Origin: Takakia lepidozioides
Lineage: Eukaryota; Streptophyta; Takakiopsida; Takakiales; Takakiaceae
NCBI GenBank assembly: GCA_030704615.1
Contig: CM060733.1
Coordinates: forward strand, 27,282,001-27,346,000
Direction of reading: 5' to 3'
DNA: 64,000 bases
The translations under genes were made by a program, and so were the position numbers. The notes below the pieces were generated by a model that did no database searches, was not told the origin of the DNA, and saw only the letters and a list, made by a program, of their open reading frames with translations. Positions 13,076-24,106 of this stretch are shown in pieces. Numbering within the stretch: the stretch's first letter is position 1; the number at the start of each line of letters is the position of its first letter.

Positions 13076-13711
13076 CAGTGTTGGACCCATATATAGGTGG
13101 CGGGTATCAACTATCAACTAGGGTAAGGGTAATGGTACGAAGGATCATACCATGCGGGTATGTTCATGGGGCAGGGTACATGGACTTCTAAAACCCTACC
13201 ACAAACCAGACGAGTCTGGTCTTCTTCCTCGCGCTACCACTCCAATAGCGTGCATGCGTTGGCCGAGGGAGAGGATGCATGGGTAGGGTTTAGGGTAGTT
13301 CATTAGGGATACTCGTTACATGGAAACATGACACGTTGACACTTTTGAAATGACACACTCGAAATATCAGTGTTTCTTGTTACTTGCTATGTCATTTCAT
13401 GTTCAGTTTGCAAAATTGTTTCAATTTGGTTGAGTTTTTCTTCTAAATGGTTGTGAAGGTCATTGTAAAGCACTTTGCAGCTGGTACCAATCCTGGCACA
13501 TACCCAGCTGGTATGACTTTTAAAAATTTGTTGTATACCATACCATTCAGATTTTCACTTTGATACCATACCCTATACCATACCAGGCTGCCAAATTTTC
13601 GCGTCCTTTGATACCAATACCATATGGCTTGAATAAGTCAACTCCACCCCCAATACCTTTACCCTGGTGGTATCAAAAAACCATGATACGAGTCCAACAC
13701 GTCCAACACTC
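13076..13711. mobile_element. Degenerate hAT-like miniature element
   Basis: It starts CAGTGTTGGACC at 13076 and ends with the inverted form GTCCAACACT at 13701-13710. This resembles the CAGTGTTGGGC ends of the large hAT transposon at 50608-59314. The interior is rich in TACCATACC/GGTATGG-type words, as hAT subterminal regions often are. I find no 8-bp target duplication, so the ends may be eroded. Confidence 0.45.
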
Positions 13712-14580
13712 ATACAGTCGACCCTGGCTAAATGTGCCCTCTTTATGTGTTATAAGGGGTGTAATTGTTATCTTTTTTTACTCCCTAAAATTTTACACTA
13801 TGCTGCAGTAGGGATGTTATATGTTAAACGTTACAAAAATGGTGCTCCCTCCTTTGTAAAGTGACCCTTGATATACGTTATGTCCACCTCTTTGTTAGGA
13901 AAGTACAATGAAGGCCGCCTAAAGTAGGTTGAAACATAAATATTTCCATTGACATTTCATTAAGAAATAAATAATGTGGAACCACCGACTTGTGACGATT
14001 AAATTTCTGAATTAATATAGGGATGGATGTCTAGCAAATTGGCTCTATATAATGCAATGTAGTTATGTTTCTAACTATGGGGGTTCACAAATTTGTTCAT
14101 TAGGAGGAAGAACACGATTTGAACACTCCATATGCACCTACGGAAAGCCTAGGAACACATTGATCCATGTGCAAACATTGAAACTGAAGATGACGAAGAC
14201 GAACCTATTTTAGATTCAGTGGCATAAGTGACATTTTCCAATGTTCAGGAGGAATTCAAAGTGATTAATATGTTTCTAGAACAACAACCCTCGGTGGTTG
14301 GTTGAGAGACTTTCTAATAGGGTTAGATCTGTAGAAAATAGTCCAAGTTATCTAAAGCCAGCTTTTGCTTTGCCAGGCGCTCTACCGTTTAGAAACAGAA
14401 CCTTACTAAGGTTAGTGCTGGGTGCAATCCTGAGATCTTGCTCATGGCCCGTGGGGGCGCTTAAAGATCTCAACGGGGTTGGATAAAAATAATAATTACC
14501 AGCTTGGACATTAACTTAGCTGGCTGACAATCCTCTCCCTCGTGTGTGGTGTACGCAATGAACATGCTTCAAAGCGACAA
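13712..14580. other. Intergenic, nothing recognised
   Basis: AT-rich sequence before the SINE. Short open frames are not protein-like. No repeat boundary is identified. Confidence 0.4.
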
Positions 14581-14582
14581 CC

Positions 14583-14711
14583 AACATGTAGCCCAGTGGT
14601 AATGGGCACATACCACGTTGGATGTGGTTGAGGGTTCAAACCATGGTCTGGTGTGTCATGAAGGTGTCAAGGCAGTAGCCCTTGTGGTGAAGTGACACCA
14701 TAATTTACGCT
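14583..14711 (+). mobile_element. tRNA-derived SINE, copy 1
   Basis: It contains an RNA polymerase III A-box-like TAGCCCAGTGGTAATGG and, about 40 bp on, a B-box-like GGGTTCAAACC, followed by a non-tRNA tail (GGTGAAGTGACACCATAA...). A second copy on the opposite strand at 62285-62480 shares the head and tail with scattered differences, which shows this is a dispersed repeat and not a functional tRNA gene. Ends are approximate. Confidence 0.7.
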
Positions 14712-14864
14712 CCCTCTATATTTATTTATTTGCTTGAAAGTTGTGGTCGTTCGCCATGCTCGCATATCTGCAGACTGCAACACATCATTCAGAGTTTGAA
14801 GCTTCTGCAAATTTGTGATGTAGTTTTCCGTGTGAATCCTGTAGAGCACAAGAGGGATTGTGGA

Positions 14865-15130
14865 GCCTCTCATTTTAAGATAATAGTGTCTTCAATGGGC
14901 ACGTGCGAGGTGGCCGGTGGGCCCCACGCACGGACGCCCGGCTCCCCCCACCCCGGCCGCCCGTCCGCCGCGCAGCCAGTCCCCCGCCCATGAGTCTGCT
15001 GCCCAGCAGTCTGCCAGTCCGCCAGTCTGCCCGCCAGGCCGCTGGCTAGTCCCCTGCCATCCACCCGCTGACGGCGCAGGATCTCCACCGTCCGTTCCCA
15101 TAACCCATCCGAGCCCTCCATTTTTAGGGC
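14865..15130. repeat. MULE left terminal inverted repeat
   Basis: Matches the reverse complement of the right end with scattered differences. Conserved blocks are the terminal 22 bp, the GGGCACGTGC and GTGGCCGGTGGGCCC blocks, and the GATCTCCACCGTCCGTTCCC to CCATTTTTAGGGCTGC block. Between these the GC-rich stretch differs more. Confidence 0.85.
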
Positions 15131-16560
15131 TGCGAAAATGGCAATGATCTTGCCACCAAATCCCGGCCGCTCTCTTTTGACGGCTCTTTGTTGTCCGATG
15201 TTGCGGTAGGCGTTTCCATGCACGCGACTGTTCCTCTTTTGCGCGCGATGTTCATGATGATGTTGAAGCGTGTGCTTGAACATGAGAGGACTGTCTCGGC
15301 ACTACAGCCACCGTTGTGCATATGCTTCCACTATTTTTGCCTTCTTGTTGTGCTTTCGGGAACCTTCGTTTTATGGTGTGGTTCTATGTCATAAATATGG
15401 AAAATGTGGACATCTGTCCTCGATAACGTCCTCTGCTTGTGATCCGTCATGATACGTTTAGCCCCTTCGTACTACATCCCTCATGAGAGCCTTCACAAGT
15501 TTAGTTCGTTAAAGGAACCCATGGGTAACATGGGCGCGAAAATGGCGGAAACGTATGCACATGGGGGCGTGTATTGCAGATTTCGTATCGGACGATGGGA
15601 TTGTTTATGTGACCAAGTATAGTGGCTTGCATCCGTCGTGCATAAGTTGTGGAAAAGGGTGGAGAATATGAAGAAACCCAGCTTTGTGATGGATCCACAT
15701 GGTATTATATAAGGGATGGCAACACAAAAAAGCAATACGAGTCGTCACGGAACACCATCCAGTCCTAAGGTCCTCAAACATCTACACGTACCTGTTGAAT
15801 GCAGATGTCTGAGCCACAACGGGAGTAGGTGCATAATCGGTACATTGTCGCATTTGCCAGGAGACGGACCAGGCTGAGACAATTGCATCTGCAAATGTGC
15901 ATGGATGTTTGAGGTCCGTTGTGCCGTGAGTCTGTTCGCAGTGGGTCCGCTGGCCCGTCAATGCTCTGGATATTCCCCTTATCGCGTGCATAACAGTCAG
16001 TTTGGAGGCGGTCTATGGGAAGTCCGTCTGTTCAGTTTGTCGCACTGTGAATTTGTCTGTTGTGTCGGAAGTCTGTCGCAGTAAGTCTGTTGGACTTCTT
16101 ATTTTCCCTCCGATCAGTCTTTTGGCTTGTTCTCCCGCCAGTCTAGCGAAACGTCCGTCTGTTGAACAGTTCTTCTCTATGGATATCAGTATGTTGGACT
16201 GTGCATGCATCATTCTGTTGTGCCGCGAGTTTGTTCGCAATGGGTGTGTTCGACTTTCCTCTTCTCCCTTTACTCTATTTTGTCTTCATTCCGCCCGCTT
16301 CTTCGCAAACCAGTCTGCTGAACTGGAGGTATGCTAAACAATCGTTCCCTGATGATCTGTTCGCCTGGTACTTTGTTAGTCTGTTCTACTGCCAGCCTCT
16401 TTGTAGTGTGTCCGCTGGCAGGGAAGTGCCTCCAATATGAAGCCGCTTCGCCTCAGCAAAGCGAACAGTCCGCTGGATTGGCGGTTCGCTGGACTCTCGG
16501 CCCGATGAGAAATGAGTTTGTTGCACGTGCGAGGACTGTGGATGAATTTAGTACGATGCG
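14990..16560. repeat. Dispersed AGTCYGYYGG motif array in the MULE left arm
   Basis: Variants of AGTCCGCTGG, AGTCTGTTGG and AGTCCGCCAG occur dozens of times at irregular spacing through this arm. They occur again at 18055-18235 and, in inverted orientation (CAGCGGACT), in the right arm near 37060-37135. No protein-like frame covers the stretch. Repeated short words near transposon ends can be transposase binding sites; that role is inferred here. Confidence 0.5.
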
Positions 16561-16982
16561 TTCGTTCGGTGGACGTATTCAATGCGATGACGACGGATAG
16601 TGGGCGCCTGTGAAATCGCGTCACGTTGGCAGTGCCATGCCCACTTTCCCCCTTCTACTTCTACTTTCTTCTCATGTTCCCTGTGTTGACTCCATTCTCT
16701 TCGCGCCTGTTTCTTCGCATTGTTTCGTTTTCCTCTTTGCGTTTCCATCACCGTAACAAAAGATGACCGTTCATCCCTAGGTGTAGAAAGTCGCGGTGAG
16801 CCACGAAGCGTCGCAAACACGCTCACCTTCGTAACAACTCGAAGTTCATCGGCTCGGTGAGCTTCTGACTTGCTACGGTGTTTCCATTCCATTTTGTGTC
16901 CTCTTTTTGCTTAGGGTGAGTCTTTTTTTAGGACTTTTGTCTGTAGCTCATTGTCCTTGCACCCTCGTTTCATTCTGCAGCA

Positions 16983-18684
16983 ATGGAGGATGCTTGTGAA
17001 AAGGGTGGAGCGGACTGGGTGGATTTTGTGCACCAAACCAGACTGAAGAAGGAGCGAAGGTACTGGTACTCACCAGAGGAGTTTGATCATAAAATAGTGG
17101 AAGCATTTGTAGACCTCCGCGCCCGGAAGCCCAAAAACTCGAATTGGCAGAAGGACAAGCTCTTATGTCCCTTCTGTGAAGAGGTTATCAATGACAAAAT
17201 CCAACTAAATCGGCATCGTGTTGACATGGGTTGCAAGGAGACTGTTGCAACGATTCCACGGGATTTCAAGCCTTGGCCGATACTGAAAGAAATGTCGATT
17301 GTCAAAGAGGCCACAATGCGCATGCGCAGATCAGTGCTTGATCCCCGCACTTTGGAATTAGACGAAGTGCGCGCATGGTATGGCGTCCATTCTACTGGCT
17401 CGTCAATGGAGGATGTGCAAGTGTAGGGAACGCCGGACGCTGCCAGAAAACGTAAACAAAGTGATGGGGCCCAAAAAAAGGAGAGGCAAAAAAAGGAGAA
17501 GGCTGCAAGATCTGCTCGCGAGGCAAGGGCAAAATCCACACAACAGACTGAACCCCGTCCTGGGCGGCAGACCCACACCATTAGCACTGATACTGAAAGT
17601 GAATCTGCTCCAGGGCGGGCAAACCATTATCCGGAATGATGACTTCGAAGGCCTGGAAATGGTGACAAGTCCAGTGGATATTGACTTGCCTGACCAGACT
17701 GGGCAGTAGACTCATACAAATATGGCAACCCATGCCAGAGGTTTAGGGTCAAAACCAAAAACTCAACAGAGCACTGAAGGGCCAGTCTGCCCTGGCACAT
17801 TGCGTCTCGTTGACTTTGGGTTTTTCCCACCAGAGTGCCCACCAACTGGGGATCCAGACTTCTTCCGTTATTTCTACAAAGTTGCCCAGTCAGGTCTGCT
17901 ACGCACATTCATCCGACAGGCGGAACATAACTGGTTGAACAGCTTTGAAGATGAAGATGACGATGAAGAAGTAGAGGAGGTAATGGTCAGTCTGACCGCC
18001 CAGTCTATTCTCTGTGCTGTTTGAGTCCATCATGGGGGGTCACATTGTCTATTCAGTCTGGTCAGTCCGCTGGCTCAGTCCGCTCATCAGTTAGTCTGTT
18101 TTATATCGCTGCATTACTTACTAAGTCCGTTTGTCAGTCCGCCAGTCCAGTCCGCTGGTCCAGTCTACTAACTGGCTCCACCATACGTACACACGATATG
18201 TCTGTGAGTCTGTTGGTCTGTGAGTCCAGTCCGCTACATGAGGTGAATATAGAGTCCACGTCCATGTTCCTGACGTCCAAGTTATCTGCCGTGTACCAGG
18301 ATGAACGTGTTTCAATTCGTAGGGCCATTCAGGCTTGGCGGATACCAAGCAATGATGCTCTTTTACAAGTGACTGCGGTGCATGCGGAAGTGGACCGCGT
18401 ACGGGAGTACATATTATTGAAGTATCCTGGGTCATCTGCTGCTATATCGGCATTACATATTCAAGACACGTCGGGGGGGGAATGAGTCTGGGACAGCTGA
18501 GTATGCCATCCAGCAGACTCCCATTCAGCAGCCTGTCATCCAGCAAACTCCAACGGAGCAGACTCCCAACGAGCAGCCTATCATCCTGCAGACTCCTCTC
18601 CAGGATCCCATCATGCAGCCCATGCCAATGGGAAGACCTGTCATCCAACAGACTGCGGACCAGCAGACTGCCTTTCTCCCACAT
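16983..18684 (+). pseudogene. MULE-borne unrecognised gene, 5' portion (C2H2-like, acidic, Gln-rich)
   Basis: From the ATG at 16983 the frame encodes a Cys2-His-Cys finger-like unit (LCPFCEEVINDKIQLNRHRV, about residues 61-80), then a Lys/Arg-rich segment (KRKQSDGAQKKERQKKEKAA) beyond an in-frame TAG at 17424, an acidic segment (EDEDDDEEVEEVM, ending near 17992 at a possible GT donor), an apparent intron to about 18240, and a helical stretch followed by a Gln/Thr/Pro repeat (QQTPIQQPVIQQTP...) that runs into the chromovirus LTR at 18685. Breaks: TAG at 17424 and 17707, a shift near 17630, and a shift in the eight-G run near 18473. Downstream of the chromovirus the same frame resumes at 32763, so the retroelement cut this gene. 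I do not recognise the protein. It converges on the minus-strand transposase, an arrangement like mudrA/mudrB of maize MuDR. Confidence 0.55.
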
Positions 18685-19407
18685 TGTCGCGCACCTCACT
18701 TCAGTAAGCTCCCCTTCAAATCATAGTTACTCACTTTGATGCACGCGCCTAACTCCCAACCTGGCCGCCGGGCCAACTCGGAGCTTCGGCTGCTCACCGG
18801 GACATGACGGTCCCCTTTTTTCCCCCAACAGACCCTCCACCAATTTGGCCCTAGTGGAAATTCCCTTCGGTAGATGGCAGTCCGGAATAGCTCCCCACTC
18901 CTTGGTCGCTTTCTGGCTCGCTCACTTACTCACTAGTTTTTGGTCACCAACGGGCTTGCACCGTTCTCGGGGTTACTACTCCCTATATATACTTCTGTGA
19001 CTGTCCGCGGGGGTTCCACAAACAACACCATCCTTTTATGGCAAACCACCATGAAGATCCTCAATTTCCGGTGATGAGTCGCGGTGAGTCTTGGCCCACC
19101 CACCACGGCCCCATTGGACCGTGATGAGTCCCAAGACTTCCCACGACTCCCACCACAAGATCTCCGCCCCATGGTGAGTCCTATACCACCCCCACCAAGT
19201 CCCGCTAAGCTATCACCACCCCTCGTGGAACCACCCCACCGCAACCCGGTGTGCGGGGCTCCACCTAGTGAGCGCCTCCGCCTCCTTGAGTGCCTTGAGC
19301 ACTCAAGAGTGCTTCAACCCCCGCATCTATTGTTGCCACCGCCCCCACCACAAGGGCAGCCCCTCTCGTGTCCCGACCCCCTGCCGTAAAGGCAAAGGGC
19401 CGCGACA
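18685..19407 (-). repeat. Chromovirus LTR, left copy (3' LTR)
   Basis: 723 bp, TGTCGCG...CGCGACA. It aligns to the right LTR base for base over long runs with a low level of substitutions, mostly transitions. Contains CTATATATACTTC, a TATA-like word (plus strand, near 18981). Confidence 0.93.
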
Positions 19408-20244
19408 CACACCCCTACCAACAGGGAGTCGATGTCCTCATCGACTTGTCCATTTTGTAGAAACGAACATCCAAGTTGTGGCGTCCCACATCAAGGAGTT
19501 TGTTTCCGTACCATGGCCCCACTCTCCACTAGCTAGTTCGGCCGACTTACTCCAAGTCCCGGCCAAGGGTGGAGCCTCTCAAGCTCCTCCCAGTGCACTC
19601 TTCTTGGCCCACTTTATGGCCAAGGAACGATCCTCCCCGAGGATCGAATCGCCTTATTGCAACAACATTGCTTGCGACCCCTCATGATGTCGCTTTTGGC
19701 ATCACCTTGAGCAAAGGTTCACCTTGAACCCTTTTTGACTAGGAAGATAACCTTGAACCAACCGTGCGCCCCAATCACTACAATTGGGTCCGCCTTGGAA
19801 TGTTGGCCTGAGGTACGGGAACACGCCGAAGCCGCACTACGACTTCGTCCCGAGGCTACACGATTATAGTACGTGAACGGAAGCACGTAGCTTCCGCGTT
19901 AGCCCGCACTACAAGGCAACCCCCTCGGTAGCGCAGTTATAGTATGCGCACGCGTGAGGTGCGTACTAGCACGTGAACTCCCAAAGAAGGCGCAAGTTTC
20001 CTTGCCCCTTGGATGGGAGTCACCCGATTTCGGCACTGCGCAAACACACGATTAATCCAATTTACCTCTCCCACTTTTGTAAGCAGGTTGGAGGTGATGA
20101 CCAGCCAACCATAGGAGTGCTTGCGGTGGATGCAAGTACAGGTGTAGGCTATGTTAGAAACTTAGTATTCCAAACCATAAGCCGCAACAGGTTCTCTACC
20201 CGGTTACCTTGTGGAGAGGGGGTTAGGGACATGTTCATGACCGG
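19408..20244. other. Junction between chromovirus 3' end and nested element leader
   Basis: The first part should be the chromovirus sequence next to its 3' LTR, and the last part the 5' leader of the nested methyltransferase element. I could not place the junction and found no 5' LTR for the nested element (no match to its 3' LTR start TGTGTGGACTAGTGACTGCC). A TTTTGTAAGCAG|G acceptor-like site lies near 20087. No gene is seen. Confidence 0.4.
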
Positions 20245-21662
20245 TTGAGTGTCAACACGGAGGTGCCACTAGTTGCTGGGGACAGTTCCGGTTCGAGCAC
20301 TAGCAATACTAGTGGGTACACGAGACGAGGTGTGCGGTTTAGGCCACCTTCACCTCCTATGTCTTCTACGGAAGGTTCTGATTCGGATTGTGAATCAGGA
20401 GGACTCATACCGGCGGTGCAAGTTGTTTCTTTGCCATTGTTGTGGGACACAATGGAGGAGATGTATGGAGCTACCAAGGGGCCACGAAGGTACTCTGGGG
20501 CGGTGGGCACCATCGAGTTGGATGATTTTATCCAAGAGTTTGATAGTTGGTGTGATTTGCAGCAAATGCGCAATCCACAACTATTTACGCCTTTCATGGC
20601 ATGGAAGGGGCTGTTTCAGCACCTTGAGGGGCCGCCTATGGATGATTACCATGAGTTCAGGCGGGGGCATGAGGTTGAGATCGAGGAGTGGAGGATGTAC
20701 TGGTCACCCGACTATGTCTCCATCACTAGGGGCACTAGAGCCACGAGGGCAGTGGCTACACCTGCCGCTGCACCGGCAGCTTCAGCAAGTAGTAGTGGGA
20801 CTAGTGGGACTGGTGATACAGTAGCTACGACGTCCACCCAAACCACTACCACACCAGCACTAGCACCCGTGCCTGCCTTCAACCGTGTTGTGGAGTTCTT
20901 CGAAGAGTTGAGAGGGAACTACCAAGGACAGAGAAGTTGCGGAGCTTGCAAGAGTTCCAACGGAAGCCGACCGAGAGCTTGAGGGAGGCTTTCACTCGCA
21001 TGAGGCGCTTGATAAATGTAACCCAAGGGGTTACGGAAGCTCAGGCAGTCCAATTCTGGTATGGGATATTGGATAAGGAGCCGAGGAGAAGGGTGCGGGA
21101 GGCAACTCTCCTACAAGTGGCCCAATCCACCTTAGCAAATGTGTTTTTGCTGGCAGAGCAGATAGAGCTCAACATGGTGGAGGAACGAGTGGTCATGGTG
21201 GGATTTGCTAAGGAGACACCACGGGGTAGTGGTGCTCCTAGCCAACCACTACCTCAACGTGCTCAAGGCAACAAGGGGGCTCAGGTGAAGCTCAGGGAAG
21301 GGCAGAGAGGACCTCAGATGCATGGGTCTCTCCCTTCATTTGCTGGCCAACAACGGGCGGATGTGGTGTGCTGGACATGTGGAGGACCCCATGTCAAGAA
21401 GGATTGCCCAGAGGGAGGCAAAGGGCCGGCACATGCACAGCCTGCACAGCTGCAGTGTGGGCATTGTGGCAAGCACGGGCATGGAGAGGCCCAATGTTAT
21501 GGTTTGCATCCTGAGTTGCGCCCAGGCCAGTTCCAAGGGAACAATGGTGGCCGGGGGCGAGGTGGAGCAGCCCAGAGAGGATGAGGTGGCCAGCCACGAG
21601 GTGCAGGCCAAGGGCCAGCTCAACATGGCCAAGGACGCGGAGGTCAGGGGGTTGACCAAGGC
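20245..21662 (+). pseudogene. Gag of the methyltransferase-bearing element
   Basis: The capsid-like frame 20245-20982 continues after a shift near 20940 in the frame starting 20937 (SLREAFTRMRRLINVTQGVT). Two nucleocapsid zinc knuckles follow: CWTCGGPHVKKDC (about 21370) and CGHCGKHGHGEAQC (about 21456). A Gly/Arg-rich tail is cut by TGA at 21582, and the same frame continues to a Gln/Leu helix (RLQQLEQRLAAMAIAQ) after 21663. Gag packages the RNA in the virus-like particle. A Ser/Thr/Ala-rich linker runs on to TAG at 22392. Confidence 0.75.
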
Positions 21663-22391
21663 ATGGCCAACCGGCTTCAGCAGCTAGAGCAGAGGCTCGC
21701 TGCCATGGCTATAGCTCAGGTGGTACCGGCTCTAAGGCCGGATGGTCCACCTCCTGCTCCTGAGGGAGGAGATATGGGAGGCATGGGATTCATGTGTGGA
21801 GCAGCACTACCACTAGTGCAGGTGGAGTCTGCTGCAGCCGTGACTCGAGGAGCAGCACAAGTTCCTGAGCCACGAGGTGCAGAGGTGGAGTTGGATCCAC
21901 AGCGTGGGGAGGCAAGCCGTCAGGCTAGGCTTCCTCAGTCATTCACATTGGCAGAGACAGTGTCGACGCCATCCATGGCACCTAGTTCTCACCCGACTGT
22001 TACCGAGGCGGAGGTTACTATGCCATTGGGGAAAGCTACACGGGTAGCACCACTACCTAGTGTTGCCAAGGCTACGGCAGCTAGTGTGCTGCTAGGAGCG
22101 GCCACATCTGTGTGCCAGGCTCCATTGTTCTCGGCTACCATGATTGCGACGCCGGGGGTAAGACCAGCTGAGGTGTTCAGGCTGGTAGCTACATCCTGTG
22201 AGAGTGGGGAGGTTACTTCATCTTCTGCGGAGATAGTGGGAGGTGTAGTGCCGGAGGGATCCTCGGATTTGAGGGTCAAGACTGCCACGGCGGCGCCATG
22301 GCAAGCTGCAGCTGCCAGGTTGATGGAGCTGCCAGCTAGGCCAGCCATTGAGCGCGCCATGGTGACACCTGGAGTTGTCATGTTAGACAAC

Positions 22392-22840
22392 TAGGATGAC
22401 ATTTTCTGTTTGAGTGGACCGGCAGGCAAGAGGTACCGGCCACTGCGGGTCTTGTTGGACTCGGGAGCTCAGCCATTGATGCTGGGCAGAGCTGCTATTG
22501 CAGGCTTGGGCCTCACGGAGGCGGATATGGAGCCTTGTCCTTTCCAGATACAGACATCTCTGGAGGATCGGAGCAGGCTCGGGGTATGACACGGCGTGAG
22601 TTGGCTATCAGACTACGGCCGGATCACCCTACAGATGGCTCAGTGATGCGAGCCAAGGCCATTGTGACAGACGCGGTCTCATACAATGTCCTGGTTGGTG
22701 GGGCAGTGTTGTATCCCATGGGCTTCACCCTGGATTTTTGGGAGGAGTCAGTTTCCTATAGGCCTGCAGGGCAGTCAGGGGAGGGCCGGCGTGTGCAGCT
22801 CCCTGTGACGTTCATAGGAGGAGTTGCGGTTGCCCAGTGA
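22392..22840 (+). pseudogene. Retroelement aspartic protease region
   Basis: After the TAG at 22392 the frame reads RYRPLRVLLDSGAQPLMLGR. The DSGA catalytic motif of a retropepsin-type aspartic protease is clear at about 22455. A frame change near 22550 leads into PTDGSVMRAKAIVTDAVSYN and LVGGAVLYPMGFTLDFWEES, the C-terminal part of the fold, ending at TGA 22838. The protease matures Gag-Pol. Its neighbour downstream is the methyltransferase frame. Confidence 0.65.
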
Positions 22841-22846
22841 GGCAAG

Positions 22847-24106
22847 ATGCCAACACTAGCAGCATTCACAGCGGCAGTGAGTTGGCCTAGAGAATTGCTT
22901 GAGGGCAACGCTCATTCAGAGGATGTGCCACCTCCGGGAAAACATGATGACATGTATGGTATGGCGGAGTTGCCTACCATGGTTGCTCAGACTCCATTGT
23001 GGGGCACGAGCAAGGATTTGCAGCGGGATGCTGATCGACGGGTGCAACAAGCCTGGGTGGAGGCTTTTGTACCGTCAGGAGAGGAGGAGAGTGCGGGGAT
23101 TGCACCAGGACCACCTCAGTTGTCTCCATTGGACACCACAACTATTGTGTGGCAGTATCCGGATGAAGGCATTTGTCTTCTGGACTTGTTTGGTGGGATC
23201 AGCACCGGATTGGCTGCTGTGTTACAGGCAGGTGTACGAGTTCGGCGTTACCTGTATGTGGAGAGGGATGAGACTGCACAACGCGTTTCACTTTGCCATG
23301 TTGCTCAGTTGGTGCAGCGGTACCTTGAGTTGTTGTCGGTGTCTGCAATTCGTGGATATCAGCAGGCCTTGCCAGCAGACATTTCGTTGCTGAGGGCGCA
23401 GGATTTGGAGCGGGTTGGCTCCATTGATCTGGTAGTGGCAGGTTGGCCCTGCCAAGGGCATTCATCAGCCGGGCATGGCAATGGATTGCGAGACTCGAGG
23501 TCGGGTCTGTTTTGGGAGATGGTGCGGGTTTTGCGCCACTTGCAGCTTCATCAAGCTGTATCTCCAGCATACATCTTGGAGAATGTGCCACTGATGGGCG
23601 ATTCTCGGGCTAGGGTGATGGCCAGTGTGCATCAAGTCCGGTCATGGCTTGGGTCAGCAGTGTTGCTAGATGCAGCTACAGTGGGGTCACGGGCTCATCG
23701 TCCACGGCTACGGTGGACTAACTTGATGCCACCCGCACTGCTCAAGCGTGCATTTGATGGGGTGCAGCGGCCAGCACATCTCACAGTGGATAGCATTCTG
23801 GACACAAGGAGGCAGTCTCAGCGTGTGAGACACGATGACCGTTCGCCTTTGGCAGTGGTCAACAAGGTGGGTCAACCACGAGCAGCATTACCTACACTAC
23901 TCAGCTTTCCAGGATCGCATGCTTTCCGGAATAGTGGACTTGGCCTCCTGTGGGATGCTCAGTTGCAGCAGTTAGTGGAGCCTAATGCTGACGAGCGTGA
24001 GCGGGCAATGGGTTTTACCACTGGTACCACGGCGGTGTCGTCTCTTTCTGAGGCATCACGTCATCAAGTGTTGGGGCAAACAATGGATCTCAATTGCTTG
24101 ACCTAG
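22847..24106 (+). CDS. Cytosine-5 DNA methyltransferase domain within retroelement pol
   Basis: An uninterrupted 419-codon frame in the same phase as the end of the protease and the start of the reverse transcriptase, so it was probably part of one polyprotein. C5-methyltransferase motifs in order: motif I LLDLFGGISTG (residues 111-121, S-adenosylmethionine binding), motif II acidic residue in YVERDE (137-142), motif IV GWPCQGHSSAG with catalytic Cys202, motif VI ILENVP (243-248, Glu-Asn-Val), a motif VIII-like RAHRPRLRW (282-290), then ERERAMGF and RHQVLGQTMDLN resembling motifs IX-X. AHRPRLRWTN and the RSGLFWEMVRVLR helix look closer to the DNMT3/DRM branch than to DNMT1/CMT; that placement is tentative. 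All key catalytic residues are present. The frame stops at TAG 24104 and the same phase continues beyond it. The enzyme would methylate cytosine in DNA, and its target in this context is unknown. Confidence 0.92.
   Translation: MPTLAAFTAAVSWPRELLEGNAHSEDVPPPGKHDDMYGMAELPTMVAQTPLWGTSKDLQRDADRRVQQAWVEAFVPSGEEESAGIAPGPPQLSPLDTTTIVWQYPDEGICLLDLFGGISTGLAAVLQAGVRVRRYLYVERDETAQRVSLCHVAQLVQRYLELLSVSAIRGYQQALPADISLLRAQDLERVGSIDLVVAGWPCQGHSSAGHGNGLRDSRSGLFWEMVRVLRHLQLHQAVSPAYILENVPLMGDSRARVMASVHQVRSWLGSAVLLDAATVGSRAHRPRLRWTNLMPPALLKRAFDGVQRPAHLTVDSILDTRRQSQRVRHDDRSPLAVVNKVGQPRAALPTLLSFPGSHAFRNSGLGLLWDAQLQQLVEPNADERERAMGFTTGTTAVSSLSEASRHQVLGQTMDLNCLT

Noticed and set aside
14583-14711. A functional tRNA gene
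   Set aside because: A and B boxes are present, but the flanks do not form a tRNA cloverleaf with an acceptor stem, and a second dispersed copy with the same tail shows it is a SINE.
18934-19389. Open frames within the chromovirus LTRs as genes
   Set aside because: They are present in both LTR copies with differing frames and are explained by the GC-rich LTR sequence.
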